Positions 1-10,439 are shown, counted from the first letter of the stretch. The stretch: DNA of 64,000 nucleotides from Flagellimonas lutaonensis (GCF_000963865.1 NZ_CP011071.1:2840001-2904000), one strand, 5' to 3'. Notes: generated by a model not told the origin, from the letters alone. A program made the numbers and translations.

Positions 1-1007
1 AATATTGATTGTGTGATGGATGCGGTTTGGTTCACATACCATTCTACCCCAAAATTGGCGTTCAGGCCCTTTCGTACCCTGTCAAACTCGCGTTCTTCAC
101 GAAGTGAATTGGTAAAATTGCCCGAGGCATCAAAAAAATCGGTATCGTTCAAAGAGTTCCCCGGACGCTCACGATAGTTGTACCCGGTATTGGTGAAAAT
201 GTTGACATCACCTGCCCTAAAATTTAGATTGCCGTTGATGCCGGCAGAATTGGGGTAGCCGATGTTTGAGGTCAGGGCGCCGTTAAGGCCCTGTAATTTA
301 CTTCTTCGCAAAATAATGTTGATGATTCCGCCAGATCCCTCGGCATCGTAGCGCGCAGAGGGTGAAGTGATCACCTCTACTTTCTCAATTGATTCTGCCG
401 GAAGTTGTCGCAAAGCATCTGTGCTGTTCAGACCGGTAATGGCCGAGGGCTTTCCATTGATGAGTATGCGAACGTCGTCGTTGCCACGAAGCTGCACGTT
501 TCCTTCCACATCGACCGATACCGAGGGCACATTGTCGAGTACGTCGCTTACGGTACCACCGCGAACGGTCAGATCTTTGCCCACATTGTATATTTTCTTG
601 TCCAATCGAAGTTCGACCGTGGTACGCTCGGCTATCACCTCAACCTCTTCGAGTTGCGAGACATCAATCGCCAAGGCTATCTGGCCCAGATCGGTGTCAG
701 CACGTAACAATTGTCGTTCTTTTTTAAAAGTTTCATAGGTGAGGTACTCGACTGAGATGTTATACATGCCGGGTCGTGTCTCTACCTCAAATTTTCCGTT
801 TAAATCGGTGATGCCACCGGTCACAGATTCTGGGTTGCGAACCGGCTCAAGTATAATGGTGGCATACTCAAGGGGCTGCCCTGTATCTTTATCTACGACC
901 TCACCCGTTACGGTAATGGGTTGGGATTGGCCTCCCTGACCCGAGGGCCGCTGTGAAAATGATAGGGCTGAAATAAGAAAAAAGAGCAATACAATTCTTC
1001 TGTACAT
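1..1007 (-). CDS. TonB-dependent receptor, N-terminal part (runs off the window)
   Basis: The reading frame starts at the ATG at 1007 and stays open to base 1, so only about 335 N-terminal residues are visible. A signal peptide (MYRRIVLLFFLISALSFSQ) is followed by a carboxypeptidase-regulatory-like domain (roughly residues 30-115; GEVVDKDTGQPLEYATI) and a plug domain (roughly 120-240) containing LRGNDDVRILINGKPS and the end-of-plug signature YDAEGSGGIINII. Start of the beta-barrel follows. This order is that of the flavobacterial outer membrane beta-barrel family receptors that import a ligand across the outer membrane using TonB energy. The substrate cannot be told. The barrel C-terminus lies outside the window. 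Confidence 0.9.
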   Translation of the reverse strand, partial: MYRRIVLLFFLISALSFSQRPSGQGGQSQPITVTGEVVDKDTGQPLEYATIILEPVRNPESVTGGITDLNGKFEVETRPGMYNISVEYLTYETFKKERQLLRADTDLGQIALAIDVSQLEEVEVIAERTTVELRLDKKIYNVGKDLTVRGGTVSDVLDNVPSVSVDVEGNVQLRGNDDVRILINGKPSAITGLNSTDALRQLPAESIEKVEVITSPSARYDAEGSGGIINIILRRSKLQGLNGALTSNIGYPNSAGINGNLNFRAGDVNIFTNTGYNYRERPGNSLNDTDFFDASGNFTNSLREEREFDRVRKGLNANFGVEWYVNQTASITQSI

Positions 1008-1163
1008 GCGAATTACTTGATTGATTACACCCGCCAAATATCGGGGTAGGGGGCGTTAAATAAAACCCAAAATCTGTCAACAACGGTACCGATCAGATCA
1101 TCGACAGTTTTAAGCGGGTGAAAATTGGTATGAAGTTTTGTGGGAAGTAAACGGATCGGAAAG

Positions 1164-1616
1164 TCAATCGGTTTTGTCTTTCCTTTTCTTTTTCTTTTTT
1201 CGTTTTTTCTTCAACTGGTTTTTTTGAAGCGCCAGGTAGTTTTCATATTTCTCTTCGGGAAGTCCAGCTTTTATCTCGGCATCTTGCAATTTTTGGATTT
1301 TTTCAAACTCTTCCTTCATTTTTTTCGGATCCAGCTTCAAAATCTGCAGTTCCATCCTCTTTTGTACATATTTGGTAAGTGTTGTGCGCACCACTGCCTC
1401 CTCGAAGGGATCTAGTTCTAGGGCCTCGATTATCTTGGGCATGCGTTCCTCAACATATTCCTCTGCCGTTTTTGGCTCCGGTTCTTTTTGTGGCGTCTGT
1501 GCTTGCGGAATGGAGGTTCGGCGGCCATAGCGGTTGCCATAGCCATATTGTGCTTCTAGGCTTGAGGCAAAGAGCAGCAGAAAAACGGCCGTAAAGAGTT
1601 GTAATGACTTTTTCAT
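1164..1616 (-). CDS. small secreted helical protein with Lys-rich tail, unknown function
   Basis: I do not recognise the family. I chose the ATG at 1616 because it opens a clean signal peptide (MKKSLQLFTAVFLLLFASSLEAQ); an in-frame ATG six codons upstream would only add a charged extension. The mature protein of about 127 residues has a Tyr/Gly/Arg stretch, then Pro/Lys/Glu-rich sequence, then predicted helices rich in Glu and Lys. It ends in a tail made almost only of Lys and Arg (LKKKRKKKKKRKDKTD). It lies downstream of the receptor in the same orientation's neighbourhood, but with a separate promoter region. It may be a periplasmic helical protein; this is only a guess from composition. 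Confidence 0.7.
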   Translation of the reverse strand: MKKSLQLFTAVFLLLFASSLEAQYGYGNRYGRRTSIPQAQTPQKEPEPKTAEEYVEERMPKIIEALELDPFEEAVVRTTLTKYVQKRMELQILKLDPKKMKEEFEKIQKLQDAEIKAGLPEEKYENYLALQKNQLKKKRKKKKKRKDKTD

Positions 1617-1715
1617 TCTAGTGTCGGATTTCAAAATTATCGTTTGGCTTGACCTATCTGGGTTAATTGTTTGTTAAAAGGCATAATGCCATCAAGTTAA
1701 GGGGTTTTAGACAAA

Positions 1716-2811
1716 TCAATCCTCTTTCTGCCCCATCATCATCAGATATGACTTTAAGAATTGGTCTATATTCCCATCCATTACGGCATCTACATTTCCG
1801 GTTTCCTGGCCGGTGCGTACATCTTTTACGAGTTTGTAGGGGTGCATTACATAGTTGCGTATTTGCGAGCCCCATTCGATCTTCATTTTTGACGATTCTA
1901 TCTCGGCCCTTGCCTCTTGTTTTTTGCGCAGTTCGATCTCATAGAGTTGCGATTTCAACATTTTCATGGCCGTGGCCCGGTTGTCGTGCTGTGAACGGGA
2001 GTCGGAGCAGGAAATCTGAATGCCCGTTGGTTTGTGCACCAATTGCACCTTGGTCTCCACCTTGTTCACGTTTTGGCCACCGGCACCGCTTGAACGTGCG
2101 GTGGTGATTTCAATATCTGAAGGGTTGATGTCGATTTCGATGGTGTCATCGACCAGCGGATATACATATACCGAGGCAAAAGAGGTATGGCGTTTTGCAT
2201 TGCTGTCGAAGGGCGAGATGCGTACCAAACGGTGTACGCCGTTTTCCCCTTTCAACCATCCAAAGGCATAATCACCCTCAATTTCGAGGGTCACCGTTTT
2301 AATGCCCGCTACATCGCCTTCTTGATAGTTGAGCTCCCTTACCTTGTAGCCATTTTTTTCTGCCCACATAAGATACATGCGCATTAGCATGGCAGCCCAG
2401 TCGCAGCTCTCGGTGCCACCGGCACCGGCCGTGATCTGCAAGATAGCGGTCAGCTCGTCGCCCTCGTCAGAGAGCATGTTCTTGAATTCAAGCTTTTCAA
2501 CCGCGTCGAGGGCCTTATCGTACTGTTTTTGTACTTCCTCCTCAGAAATCTCGCCCTCTTGCTGAAATTCGAGCAGTACTTCAAGGTCGCCGACCAAGGT
2601 TTTGGCCTGGTTGAAATCTTCTATCCATTTTTTCTTCGATTTCAGTGATTTCATATGGGCCTGGGCCGTGACAGGGTCGTCCCAAAAGTCGGGCACAAGG
2701 GTTTTCTCTTCCTCGTTTTCTATTTCGATACGTTTGGCATCGATGTCAAAGATACCTCCTTAACGCACCAAGGCGTTCAATAAGATCCTTTTGCTGATCT
2801 GTGGTTACCAT
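1716..2811 (-). CDS. prfB: peptide chain release factor 2, translated through a programmed +1 frameshift
   Basis: RF2 recognises UGA and UAA and triggers peptide release in the cytoplasm. The zero frame starts at the ATG at 2811 and reaches UGA at 2748-2746 after 21 codons. Skipping one base (CTT-T-GAC) joins the long frame that ends at 1716, giving about 364 residues, the usual RF2 length. The main frame shows the SPF anticodon-like tripeptide (about residue 199) and the catalytic GGQ loop ([12 protein letters not shown], about residue 245). A longest-frame gene caller would start at an internal ATG at 2696 and lose about 38 N-terminal residues. The gene stands alone on the minus strand and is autoregulated by RF2 level through the recoding site. 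Confidence 0.96.
2745..2760 (-). promoter_or_regulatory. prfB programmed +1 frameshift site
   Basis: Read on the minus strand the site is AGGAGG TAT CTT TGA C. It consists of an internal Shine-Dalgarno-like AGGAGG (2760-2755), the slippery CTT codon (2751-2749), an in-frame UGA (2748-2746) and a C after the stop. This matches the classical bacterial prfB recoding element. It is notable that AGGAGG is kept here although the rest of the window shows almost no Shine-Dalgarno sequences at gene starts. Confidence 0.95.
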
Positions 2812-2894
2812 TCATTAGATTTTGGGCAAATTTAATGTTTCGCTATGTAGGAACAATCCATTTTGTATATTTTTAGGCAACAATTCGAACACTT

Positions 2895-5300
2895 ATGAAA
2901 AACGCTCTTTTGCTAAGCGCCCTCTTGTATCTTTTTGTCAACACCGCATGGTCTCAAAGCTTTGATAAGGCCAATGGATTTCAAAAGTTCAATGGCTTTT
3001 TAAATTTTTATTATGATGACAAGAATGACAAAATCTACCTTCAGGTAGATGAATTGGAAAAGGAATTCTTGTACGTTTATTCGCTAAGCAGCGGAATAGG
3101 AAGTAACGACATAGGTTTGGATAGGGGCCAGTTGGGCAACGAACAGGTCGTTTATTTTAAAAAGGCAGGCCAAAAGCTTTTATTGGTACAGCCCAATATG
3201 CGTTTTCGTGCCCTGACCGACAACAAACTTGAAAAAATGTCGGTAGAGCAAGCGTTTGCCAAATCAATTTTGGGCGGTTTTGAAATTTTTGACCAATCAA
3301 AAGGCAGCTATCTTATCGATATCTCTGATTTTTTGATGCGCGATGCACACGGGGTGGCCAGACGATTGAAACAGACCGATCAGGGCAATTATAGTTTGGA
3401 TAAAAAACGCAGCGCATGGAATTTTGACCGCACCAAGGCCTTTCCGAAGAATATTGAGTTCGATGTGTTTCTGACCTTTAAGGGCGAGCCCAAAGGAAGA
3501 AACATCCGCTCTGTGACCCCCGACCCGACAGCGGTCACCGTGGCGCAGCACCACTCGTTCATCGAACTGCCCGATGACGGTTTTGAGATGCGTGAATTTG
3601 ACCCCCGTTGCGGCTCGTACCCCTTTACCTATTATGATTACTCGACCCCGGTACAAGAGCCCATTTTAAAACGATACATACCGCGGCACAGATTACAGAA
3701 AAAAAATCCCAATGCCGAGATGAGCGAAGCGGTGGAACCCATTATCTACTATCTCGACAATGGCACCCCCGAACCGGTACGTTCGGCCCTTTTGGAAGGT
3801 GGCCGTTGGTGGAACCAAGCCTTTGAGGCCATTGGCTATAAAGATGCCTTTCAGGTAAAGATGTTGCCAGACAATGCAGACCCCATGGATGTGCGCTACA
3901 ATGTCATCCAATGGGTACACCGTTCTACCCGTGGCTGGAGCTACGGCAGCAGCGTACAAGACCCTAGAACAGGCGAGATCATCAAGGGGCATGTGAGTTT
4001 GGGAAGCCTACGTATACGCCAAGACTTTATGATCGCCCAAGCCCTTATGGACAAACCGTTCGCCGAGCGTGATGACAACTACCGACCCATGCTCGAATTG
4101 GCTTTGGCGCGCATTCGTCAACTTTCGGCGCATGAAATCGGCCATACCTTGGGCTTTGCCCATAATTTTGCAGCCAGCACCAATGACCGGGCTTCGGTGA
4201 TGGACTATCCGCACCCACAGTTTACCCTCAAAAATGGCGAAATCGACTTTTCCAACGTGTACGATACGGGCATTGGCGAGTGGGACAAGGTAACGGTGGC
4301 CTATGCCTATTCCGATTTTCCGAAGGGGGTCGCTGAAGAACAGGCGCTCAACAATATTTTGGCCAAGGCCCAAAGCGATGGATTGCGGTATATTTCAGAT
4401 CAAGATGCCCGACCGATAGGGGGTGCCCACGGTCTGGCCCATCTATGGGACAATGGCAAGAACGCCAGTAGAGAATTGGATGCCATTTTGAAGATCAGGG
4501 AAACGGCCATCGATAATTTTTCTGTGGACAACATCAGAAGTGGGGAACCGCTGTCGGTACTCGAAGATGTTTTTGTGCCACTGTATTTTTTACATCGTTA
4601 CCAGACCGAAGCGACGGTGAAGTTGGTTGGCGGCCTTGATTATAACTATGCCGTAAAGGGAGATGGGCAACTGACCGTTAAAACACTCGAAAGAACGACC
4701 CAGAAAGAGGCCCTGCAAACCTTGCTGAAGACCTTGGAACCAAAGACCTTGGCAATACCTGAAAGTAAATTATCGCTTTTTCCACCCCGAAGTATTGGAT
4801 ACCCTAGAACACGTGAATCGTTCAAGGGGAAAACGGGGGTCGCCTTTGATCCCCTGGGTGTGGCCGAAACGGCAGCCCACCAAACCTTGATGTTGTTGTT
4901 ACACCCGCAGCGGGCCAACCGATTGGTGCAGCAGAAGGCGTTGGACAAGCAGCAGTTGGGCCTGAAAGAAGTGGTTTCAACACTGCTCGATGCAACCATC
5001 ATGTCAAAAGTGGATGAGGGTTATTTGGGCGAAGTACAGAAATTGGTCAACTGGCAGACCCTGCAAGAGTTGATGCACCTTGCGAGTGCCAAAGAAAGCC
5101 ACCCACAGGTTACCGAAACCATACTAAATGCCATGACCGACCTCAAAAAGGAGTTGGAAAGTAGAAAAGAGCAGCCCCATGCGGCCCTTTTGCTAAAAGA
5201 GGTTGAGAAGTTTATCGGTAACCCAAAGGGATACGAAAGAAAAATAGAGGCGCCTAAAATTCCAGATGGTTCACCGATCGGAATGGATTGTTTTCATTGA
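2895..5300 (+). CDS. secreted zinc-dependent metalloprotease (DUF5117/DUF4953 type)
   Basis: An 801-residue protein with a signal peptide (MKNALLLSALLYLFVNTAWSQ). The extended zinc motif HEIGHTLGFAH lies at about residues 413-423 (HExxHxxGxxH, the metzincin pattern), with a downstream Met-containing segment (ASVMDYPHPQ) that fits the Met-turn. The N-terminal third fits DUF5117 and the catalytic and C-terminal parts fit DUF4953 of large Bacteroidota metalloproteases. It probably acts in the periplasm or on the cell surface; the substrate is unknown. The gene is monocistronic by spacing: 47 bases separate it from the next gene and a divergent prfB lies upstream. Confidence 0.9.
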   Translation: MKNALLLSALLYLFVNTAWSQSFDKANGFQKFNGFLNFYYDDKNDKIYLQVDELEKEFLYVYSLSSGIGSNDIGLDRGQLGNEQVVYFKKAGQKLLLVQPNMRFRALTDNKLEKMSVEQAFAKSILGGFEIFDQSKGSYLIDISDFLMRDAHGVARRLKQTDQGNYSLDKKRSAWNFDRTKAFPKNIEFDVFLTFKGEPKGRNIRSVTPDPTAVTVAQHHSFIELPDDGFEMREFDPRCGSYPFTYYDYSTPVQEPILKRYIPRHRLQKKNPNAEMSEAVEPIIYYLDNGTPEPVRSALLEGGRWWNQAFEAIGYKDAFQVKMLPDNADPMDVRYNVIQWVHRSTRGWSYGSSVQDPRTGEIIKGHVSLGSLRIRQDFMIAQALMDKPFAERDDNYRPMLELALARIRQLSAHEIGHTLGFAHNFAASTNDRASVMDYPHPQFTLKNGEIDFSNVYDTGIGEWDKVTVAYAYSDFPKGVAEEQALNNILAKAQSDGLRYISDQDARPIGGAHGLAHLWDNGKNASRELDAILKIRETAIDNFSVDNIRSGEPLSVLEDVFVPLYFLHRYQTEATVKLVGGLDYNYAVKGDGQLTVKTLERTTQKEALQTLLKTLEPKTLAIPESKLSLFPPRSIGYPRTRESFKGKTGVAFDPLGVAETAAHQTLMLLLHPQRANRLVQQKALDKQQLGLKEVVSTLLDATIMSKVDEGYLGEVQKLVNWQTLQELMHLASAKESHPQVTETILNAMTDLKKELESRKEQPHAALLLKEVEKFIGNPKGYERKIEAPKIPDGSPIGMDCFH

Positions 5301-5347
5301 TTTTTAACGTATGAATCGTCTATAGGGCCAACAATCAAATACTCTGA

Positions 5348-6370
5348 ATGGAAATCAACCTGATCAGCGATACCGTTACCCGACCGACTGACAGAATGCT
5401 CACGGCCATGATGAACGCCAAGGTGGGCGACGATGTGTTTAAAAACGACCCCACGGTCAATGCCCTCGAAGAAAAAGTGGCCGATATGTTCGGGATGGAG
5501 GCCGCCCTCTTTTTTCCGAGTGGCACCATGGCCAACCAAACGGCCATAAAGCTGCATACAAATCCTGGCGATCAATTGATCTGCGATAAGTTTGCCCATG
5601 TCTACAACTATGAGGGAGGGGGCGTCAGCTTCAATAGTGGCGTTTCTTGCAAATTGGTCGATGGGCACAGGGGAATGATGACGGCCGAACAGGTCGAGGC
5701 GGCCATAAACCCGCCCGATTTTTACCATAGTCCGCTGACCGCACTGGTCTGTATTGAAAATACCACCAACAAAGGGGGGGGTGCTTGCTGGGATTTTAAG
5801 GAGTTGCAGCGCATAAAGGCCGTTTGTGAAAAACATGGCCTACACTACCATCTGGACGGTGCCCGAATATGGAATGCCCTTATCGCAAAAGGCGAATCAC
5901 CCAAGCAATACGGGCAGCTATTCGACACCATTAGCGTTTGCCTGAGCAAGGGGCTTGGTTGTCCGGTAGGTTCTGTTTTGATCGGAAGCAAAGAATTGGT
6001 TGACAAAGCCCTGCGTATCCGCAAGATTTTGGGTGGGGGAATGCGGCAGTCGGGCTACTTGGCCGCTGCGGGCATCTATGCCTTGGACCACCACATCGAA
6101 CGATTGGCTGACGACCACCAAAAAGCCAAGGAAATTGGCGGTATCTTGAAAAATCTTGGTTTTATCAAAAAGGTCGAACCCATTGAAACGAACATCATCA
6201 TCTTTGAATTGAATCAAGAAACGATTTCAGAAACCGAATTTTTGCAAAGGTTGGCTGAGCAACAGATTTCGATTATCGGCATGGGGCAGGGCAAATTGCG
6301 CATTGTTACCCATTTAGACTATACCGATGCCATGCACAAGCGGTTTTTGCAAATCTTGCAGGAATTATAG
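5348..6370 (+). CDS. ltaE: low-specificity L-threonine aldolase (GntG-type PLP aldolase)
   Basis: Fold-type I PLP enzyme of 340 residues that cleaves L-threonine or L-allo-threonine to glycine and acetaldehyde. The family's N-terminal signature DTVTRPT is at residues 8-14. The Schiff-base lysine is in SKGLGCPVGS at about residue 201, and HLDGARIWNA provides the PLP-contacting Asp and the Arg. Length is normal. The gene lies tail to tail with the YegP-like gene, five bases apart. Substrate stereochemistry cannot be read from the sequence. Confidence 0.9.
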   Translation: MEINLISDTVTRPTDRMLTAMMNAKVGDDVFKNDPTVNALEEKVADMFGMEAALFFPSGTMANQTAIKLHTNPGDQLICDKFAHVYNYEGGGVSFNSGVSCKLVDGHRGMMTAEQVEAAINPPDFYHSPLTALVCIENTTNKGGGACWDFKELQRIKAVCEKHGLHYHLDGARIWNALIAKGESPKQYGQLFDTISVCLSKGLGCPVGSVLIGSKELVDKALRIRKILGGGMRQSGYLAAAGIYALDHHIERLADDHQKAKEIGGILKNLGFIKKVEPIETNIIIFELNQETISETEFLQRLAEQQISIIGMGQGKLRIVTHLDYTDAMHKRFLQILQEL

Positions 6371-6375
6371 GGGTT

Positions 6376-6681
6376 TTAAAGGGTTGAAAGAACGGTTTTT
6401 AGGTTTTTGATGCCGTTTTCCAAACCCGCCTCAGAGTCGTACAACTGGCTGTTTCCGACCAATGTTCCGTCTTGTAACCTTACTTTAAAAAAGAACTTGC
6501 CATCGTGGTTGGTACGGCGTTCAAAAAGCAAGTGGCTTGCCGTCGTCTTTTTGATTTCCGCAACGGCATTTTTTACATCTTGACCGTTGGCAAAGGGGTT
6601 GCTCTTGAGCAAAACACCACCAGATGCCGATTTTATCTGAAATCGGTGTACATCGTTACGGTCTTGAAAAACTTCAATCAT
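6376..6681 (-). CDS. YegP/DUF1508 family protein, two tandem repeats
   Basis: A 101-residue protein made of two DUF1508-like units: residues about 1-50 (FQDRNDVHRFQIKSASGG ... SNPFANGQDVKNAV) and 51-101 (ERRTNHDGKFFFKVRLQDG ... SQLYDSEAGLENGI). Each unit has the pattern of a small beta-sheet and a helix after an S/N-x-x-Y/F turn. The family is widespread and small, with no agreed biochemical role. It has no signal peptide and is likely cytoplasmic. It is transcribed convergently with the threonine aldolase and away from the YbaB-like gene's coding end. Confidence 0.85.
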   Translation of the reverse strand: MIEVFQDRNDVHRFQIKSASGGVLLKSNPFANGQDVKNAVAEIKKTTASHLLFERRTNHDGKFFFKVRLQDGTLVGNSQLYDSEAGLENGIKNLKTVLSTL

Positions 6682-6727
6682 CTATTCCGGGTCTTTTTCT
6701 AAAGATAAGAAAATCCCGAAAGGGAGC

Positions 6728-7054
6728 TTACTTGAAAAGCGAATCCATCCCCGGTATATTGGGCATGCCCTCTTTGGCCACTGCCGCAAGCTCGGTTTCG
6801 TTTACCTTGGTGGCCTTTTCAATGGCCTTGTTGAGCGTCAATACCAAATAATCTTCGAGCTGGTCCTTATCTTCTAAGAGCGCATCGTCGATTTGGATGG
6901 ATTTCAATTCTCTGTTGGCCGTCAGCGTTACTTTTAGCAACCCATCAGACGATTGCTCATCGACCATGACCGAGTTCAACCGTTCTTTGGTGGCTTCCAC
7001 TTTGGCCTGGGTTTCCTTCAGTTTCCCCATCATTCCCATTAAATCTCCGAACAT
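6728..7054 (-). CDS. YbaB/EbfC family nucleoid-associated protein
   Basis: Start set at the ATG at 7054 ([16 protein letters not shown]), which is the conserved N-terminus of the family. An upstream in-frame ATG at 7123 would add 23 hydrophobic residues and overlap the divergent gene, so I reject it. The 108-residue protein has the long first helix ([17 protein letters not shown]), the central beta strands ([18 protein letters not shown]) and a final helix. It ends with a Gly/Met/Pro-rich tail ([11 protein letters not shown]). Family members bind DNA as dimers and shape the nucleoid. In other bacteria the gene often sits near dnaX/recR; here it does not. Confidence 0.9.
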   Translation of the reverse strand: MFGDLMGMMGKLKETQAKVEATKERLNSVMVDEQSSDGLLKVTLTANRELKSIQIDDALLEDKDQLEDYLVLTLNKAIEKATKVNETELAAVAKEGMPNIPGMDSLFK

Positions 7055-7113
7055 TGTGCTAATAATTAAGGATTGGTGAGCCAAAATTACTAATTTGGCT
7101 GAAATCACTGCGA

Positions 7114-9258
7114 ATGAAATCACTTCTTTATCGGATTCCCATTTCCATTTTCTGCCTTATTTTTGTCGCCGCTTGCCACGATTCGAATGAAAAACAAATG
7201 GACATAACTCCGCCAAAAGCTTCCAAAAAACCAAAAAAACTTGAGATTCACGGCGATGTTCGTGTCGATGACTATTATTGGCTGAACGAACGCGATAACC
7301 CAGAGGTCATTGAGTATTTGAACGCAGAGAACGCTTACTATGAAGCGATGACCGCCCATACCAAAGACTTTCAGGAAACGCTTTTTGAAGAGATGAAGGG
7401 CCGTATCAAAGAAGATGATTCGTCGGTGCCCTATAAGTTGAATGGCTATTGGTACCTAACACGCTACGAAACGGGCAAGGAATACCCTATTTATGCCCGA
7501 AAAAAAGGAAGTCTGGAAGCCCCTGAGGAAATTTTGTTCGATTGCAATGAAATGGCAGAGGGCCACGAATTTTTCAATCTGAGGGGTATTTCCATCAGTC
7601 CGGACAACAAATTGGCCGCTTTTGGGGTCGACACGGTGTCGCGGCGACAGTACCACATCCAAATAAAAAATCTGGAAACGGGCGAGATTCTTCCCGATAA
7701 AATAGACAATACCACGGGCAGCTCTACTTGGGCGGCAGACAACAAGACGCTTTTCTATACTAAAAAAGACCCAGTAACGCTTCGGTCTGACCGTATTTAT
7801 AGACACACTCTTGGCACGCCTTCAGAGGATGATGAACTGGTATTTAATGAAGAAGACGAGACTTTTTCAACTTTTGTGTACAAGACTAAATCGAGGAAGT
7901 ATATCGTTATTGGCTCGGTCAGTACCCTGACCTCTGAATACCGCATTTTGCCCGCCGACGACCCCAATGGCAAATTCAAGGTCTTTTCACCACGTGAAAG
8001 GGGACTGGAATACAGTATTTCGCATTACAATGGCAATTTCTATGTGTTGACCAACAAAGACAAGGCCACTAATTTCAAGTTGATGAAAGTAGGGGAGCAG
8101 CATACTTCGCATGAGAATTGGCAAGAATTCATTCCACATCGCGATAATGTTTTGTTGGAGGATATTGAGATCTTCAAAAATTATTATGTGCTCTCAGAAC
8201 GAGAAAATGGGCTGAACAAGATGAAAATTGTCAAGTGGGACGGTTCAGAAGACTATTACTTGCCTATTGAAAGCGAGACCTATGTGATGGGGCCCACCAC
8301 CAATCTGGATTTTGACACCGACAAACTGCGGTATTTCTACAATGCCATGACTTCGCCCTACGCCATCATCGAATTCGATATGGCTACCAAAGAGCAGACC
8401 ATTTTAAAGGAACAAGAGGTCTTGGGCGGTACGTTCGATAAAGAAAATTACCGCTCAGAACGTGTTTGGGCCACGGCCCATGATGGGGTAAAAGTGCCCA
8501 TTTCACTGGTGTACCATAAAGACACCCCATTGGACGGCAGCAGCCCGTTGCTACAATATGCGTACGGTTCCTATGGCAGTACAGTCGACCCCTATTTTTC
8601 ATCGGTTCGGCTCAGTTTGCTGGATCGTGGCTTTATCTATGCCATTGCCCACGTTCGGGGCGGCGAATACCTGGGCAGGCCGTGGTATGAAGACGGCAAG
8701 TTGCTGACCAAGAAAAATACCTTTACCGATTTTGTGGATTGTTCAAAATACCTGATTGCCCAAAAGTATACGAGTGCCGAGCATCTCTATGCCATGGGCG
8801 GTTCTGCGGGCGGACTGTTGATGGGTGCGGTGGTCAATATGGCACCCGAGCTGTACAATGGGGTGATCGCTGCAGTGCCCTTTGTAGATGTGGTCACCAC
8901 CATGTTGGACGATTCCATTCCGCTAACAACGGGCGAATTCGACGAATGGGGCAACCCGAAAGAAAAAGAATACTACGATTACATGCTTTCATATTCGCCT
9001 TATGACCAAGTTGAGGCCAAAGACTATCCGAACATGTACGTTTCCACCGGCTTGCACGATTCGCAGGTGCAGTATTGGGAGCCTGCCAAGTGGGTGGCCA
9101 AGTTACGGGACATGAAAACCGATAGCAATCTATTGTTTTTAGACACGAATATGGATGCTGGACATGGCGGTGCTTCCGGAAGGTTTGAGGCCCTTAAGGA
9201 GACGGCTAAGGAGTATGCATTTCTGTTGGATTTGGAAGGGAAAATCCCAAAAAAATAA
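7114..9258 (+). CDS. lipoprotein prolyl oligopeptidase family peptidase (S9, oligopeptidase B-like)
   Basis: A 714-residue serine peptidase. The N-terminus carries a signal with lipobox (FVAAC, Cys about residue 21), so it is probably anchored to a membrane in the periplasm. Residues about 40-440 form the seven-bladed propeller that restricts access to short peptides; the C-terminal alpha/beta hydrolase holds GGSAGG with Ser564, Asp649 (LHDSQV) and His684 (AGHGG). The GGSAGG form and HVRGGEYLG are typical of the oligopeptidase B branch, which cuts after basic residues, but specificity is inference. The start lies 59 bases from the divergent YbaB-like gene, so the two share a promoter region. 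Confidence 0.9.
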   Translation: MKSLLYRIPISIFCLIFVAACHDSNEKQMDITPPKASKKPKKLEIHGDVRVDDYYWLNERDNPEVIEYLNAENAYYEAMTAHTKDFQETLFEEMKGRIKEDDSSVPYKLNGYWYLTRYETGKEYPIYARKKGSLEAPEEILFDCNEMAEGHEFFNLRGISISPDNKLAAFGVDTVSRRQYHIQIKNLETGEILPDKIDNTTGSSTWAADNKTLFYTKKDPVTLRSDRIYRHTLGTPSEDDELVFNEEDETFSTFVYKTKSRKYIVIGSVSTLTSEYRILPADDPNGKFKVFSPRERGLEYSISHYNGNFYVLTNKDKATNFKLMKVGEQHTSHENWQEFIPHRDNVLLEDIEIFKNYYVLSERENGLNKMKIVKWDGSEDYYLPIESETYVMGPTTNLDFDTDKLRYFYNAMTSPYAIIEFDMATKEQTILKEQEVLGGTFDKENYRSERVWATAHDGVKVPISLVYHKDTPLDGSSPLLQYAYGSYGSTVDPYFSSVRLSLLDRGFIYAIAHVRGGEYLGRPWYEDGKLLTKKNTFTDFVDCSKYLIAQKYTSAEHLYAMGGSAGGLLMGAVVNMAPELYNGVIAAVPFVDVVTTMLDDSIPLTTGEFDEWGNPKEKEYYDYMLSYSPYDQVEAKDYPNMYVSTGLHDSQVQYWEPAKWVAKLRDMKTDSNLLFLDTNMDAGHGGASGRFEALKETAKEYAFLLDLEGKIPKK

Positions 9259-9265
9259 AATTTGC

Positions 9266-9273
9266 TATTTTTG
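9266..9273 (+). promoter_or_regulatory. candidate -7 element (TATTTTTG) for the cysteine-synthase-like gene
   Basis: TATTTTTG fits the Bacteroidota -7 consensus TAnnTTTG and lies 59 bases before the start at 9333. I see no clear TTG -33 element at the right distance, so support is weak. Confidence 0.35.
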
Positions 9274-9332
9274 CCACGGAATAAACGGAATAATTGGTAT
9301 GCAATTACCGTTATCCTTACCTAACAAATGAT

Positions 9333-10373
9333 ATGGAAAACAATATCAAGGCCTGCAACAACATTCTTGAGCTTGTAGGTAAAACCCCCCTGATAAAACT
9401 CAATAGAATCGCCGAATCGCTCACCGGAAATTTCTATGCCAAGGTAGAGGCATTCAATCCCGGGCATTCGTCAAAAGACCGAATTGCGGTCTATATCATC
9501 GAAGAGGCAGAGCGAAGGGGAATCCTGAAAAAAGGTAGTACGGTCATTGAAACGACCTCAGGCAATACAGGCTTTAGCTTGGCAATGGCCTGCATCGTCA
9601 AGGGGTATAAATGTATCTTGGCCGTTAGTTCAAAATCTTCAAAAGACAAGATTGACATGCTGCGCTCAATGGGGGCCACTGTATATGTGTGCCCTGCCCA
9701 TGTTAGCGCCGACGACCCGCGGTCGTATTACCAAGTGGCCAAGCGACTGCACGAAGAGACCAAAGACTCCATTTACATAAACCAGTACTTCAATGAATTG
9801 AATATTGAAGCACACTATAAGACCACGGGTCCTGAGATTTGGGAGCAAACAGGTGGGCAAATCACCCATTTGGTGGCTTGTAGCGGTACAGGGGGTACTA
9901 TTTCAGGCATTGCCCGTTATTTGAAGGAAAAGAACCCAGCTATCAGAATTCTGGGTGTCGATGCTTATGGTTCGGTATTGCAGAAATACCATGAAACTGG
10001 TGAATTTGACCACAACGAAATATATCCGTATCGAATAGAGGGTCTTGGCAAGAATCTGATCCCATCGGCCACTGATTTCAACAGCATTGACCGCTATATT
10101 AAGGTTTCAGATGCCGACAGTGCCCATATGACCCGTAAGTTGGCCCATGCAGAAGGCCTTTTCTTGGGATATACCAGCGGTGCGGCCATGCAGGCCTTGG
10201 TACAATTGAACACCGAAGGCGAGTTTGACAAAGACAGTGTGGTGGTCGTGGTGTTTCCCGACCATGGTTCGCGCTACATGAGCAAGGTCTACAGCAACGA
10301 ATGGATGGAAAACCAAGGGTTTTTCGATACCGAAAGTGTTGAAGAGGCCCCAAAAATCCAATTTATAAAATAA
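9333..10373 (+). CDS. PLP-dependent cysteine synthase family enzyme, candidate cysteate synthase
   Basis: Fold-type II PLP enzyme of 346 residues; start taken at ATG 9333 ([19 protein letters not shown]), the usual family N-terminus. Visible motifs are the PLP lysine in SSKDR (Lys48), the substrate loop TSGNTG and the phosphate cup [10 protein letters not shown]. Canonical members make cysteine from O-acetylserine and sulfide or cystathionine from homocysteine and serine. The next gene, 120 bases downstream, is an alpha-oxoamine synthase, which suggests that this protein may instead make L-cysteate for sulfonolipids. That role is inference from the pairing; ordinary cysteine synthase or cystathionine beta-synthase activity remains possible. 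Confidence 0.8.
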   Translation: MENNIKACNNILELVGKTPLIKLNRIAESLTGNFYAKVEAFNPGHSSKDRIAVYIIEEAERRGILKKGSTVIETTSGNTGFSLAMACIVKGYKCILAVSSKSSKDKIDMLRSMGATVYVCPAHVSADDPRSYYQVAKRLHEETKDSIYINQYFNELNIEAHYKTTGPEIWEQTGGQITHLVACSGTGGTISGIARYLKEKNPAIRILGVDAYGSVLQKYHETGEFDHNEIYPYRIEGLGKNLIPSATDFNSIDRYIKVSDADSAHMTRKLAHAEGLFLGYTSGAAMQALVQLNTEGEFDKDSVVVVVFPDHGSRYMSKVYSNEWMENQGFFDTESVEEAPKIQFIK

Positions 10374-10395
10374 CTGACTCAATATCTATAAATGG

Positions 10396-10426
10396 AAAAG
10401 CAACAGGTAACGCTGTTGCTTTTTTT
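10396..10426 (+). terminator. intrinsic terminator after the cysteine-synthase-like gene
   Basis: A GCAACAG/CTGTTGC stem (10400-10406 with 10413-10419), extended by an A-tract/T-tract pairing, is followed by seven T residues (10420-10426). It lies 22 bases after the stop codon and before the promoter of the next gene, so the two genes are probably separate transcription units with some read-through. Confidence 0.8.
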
Positions 10427-10439
10427 ATGCTTATATTGA

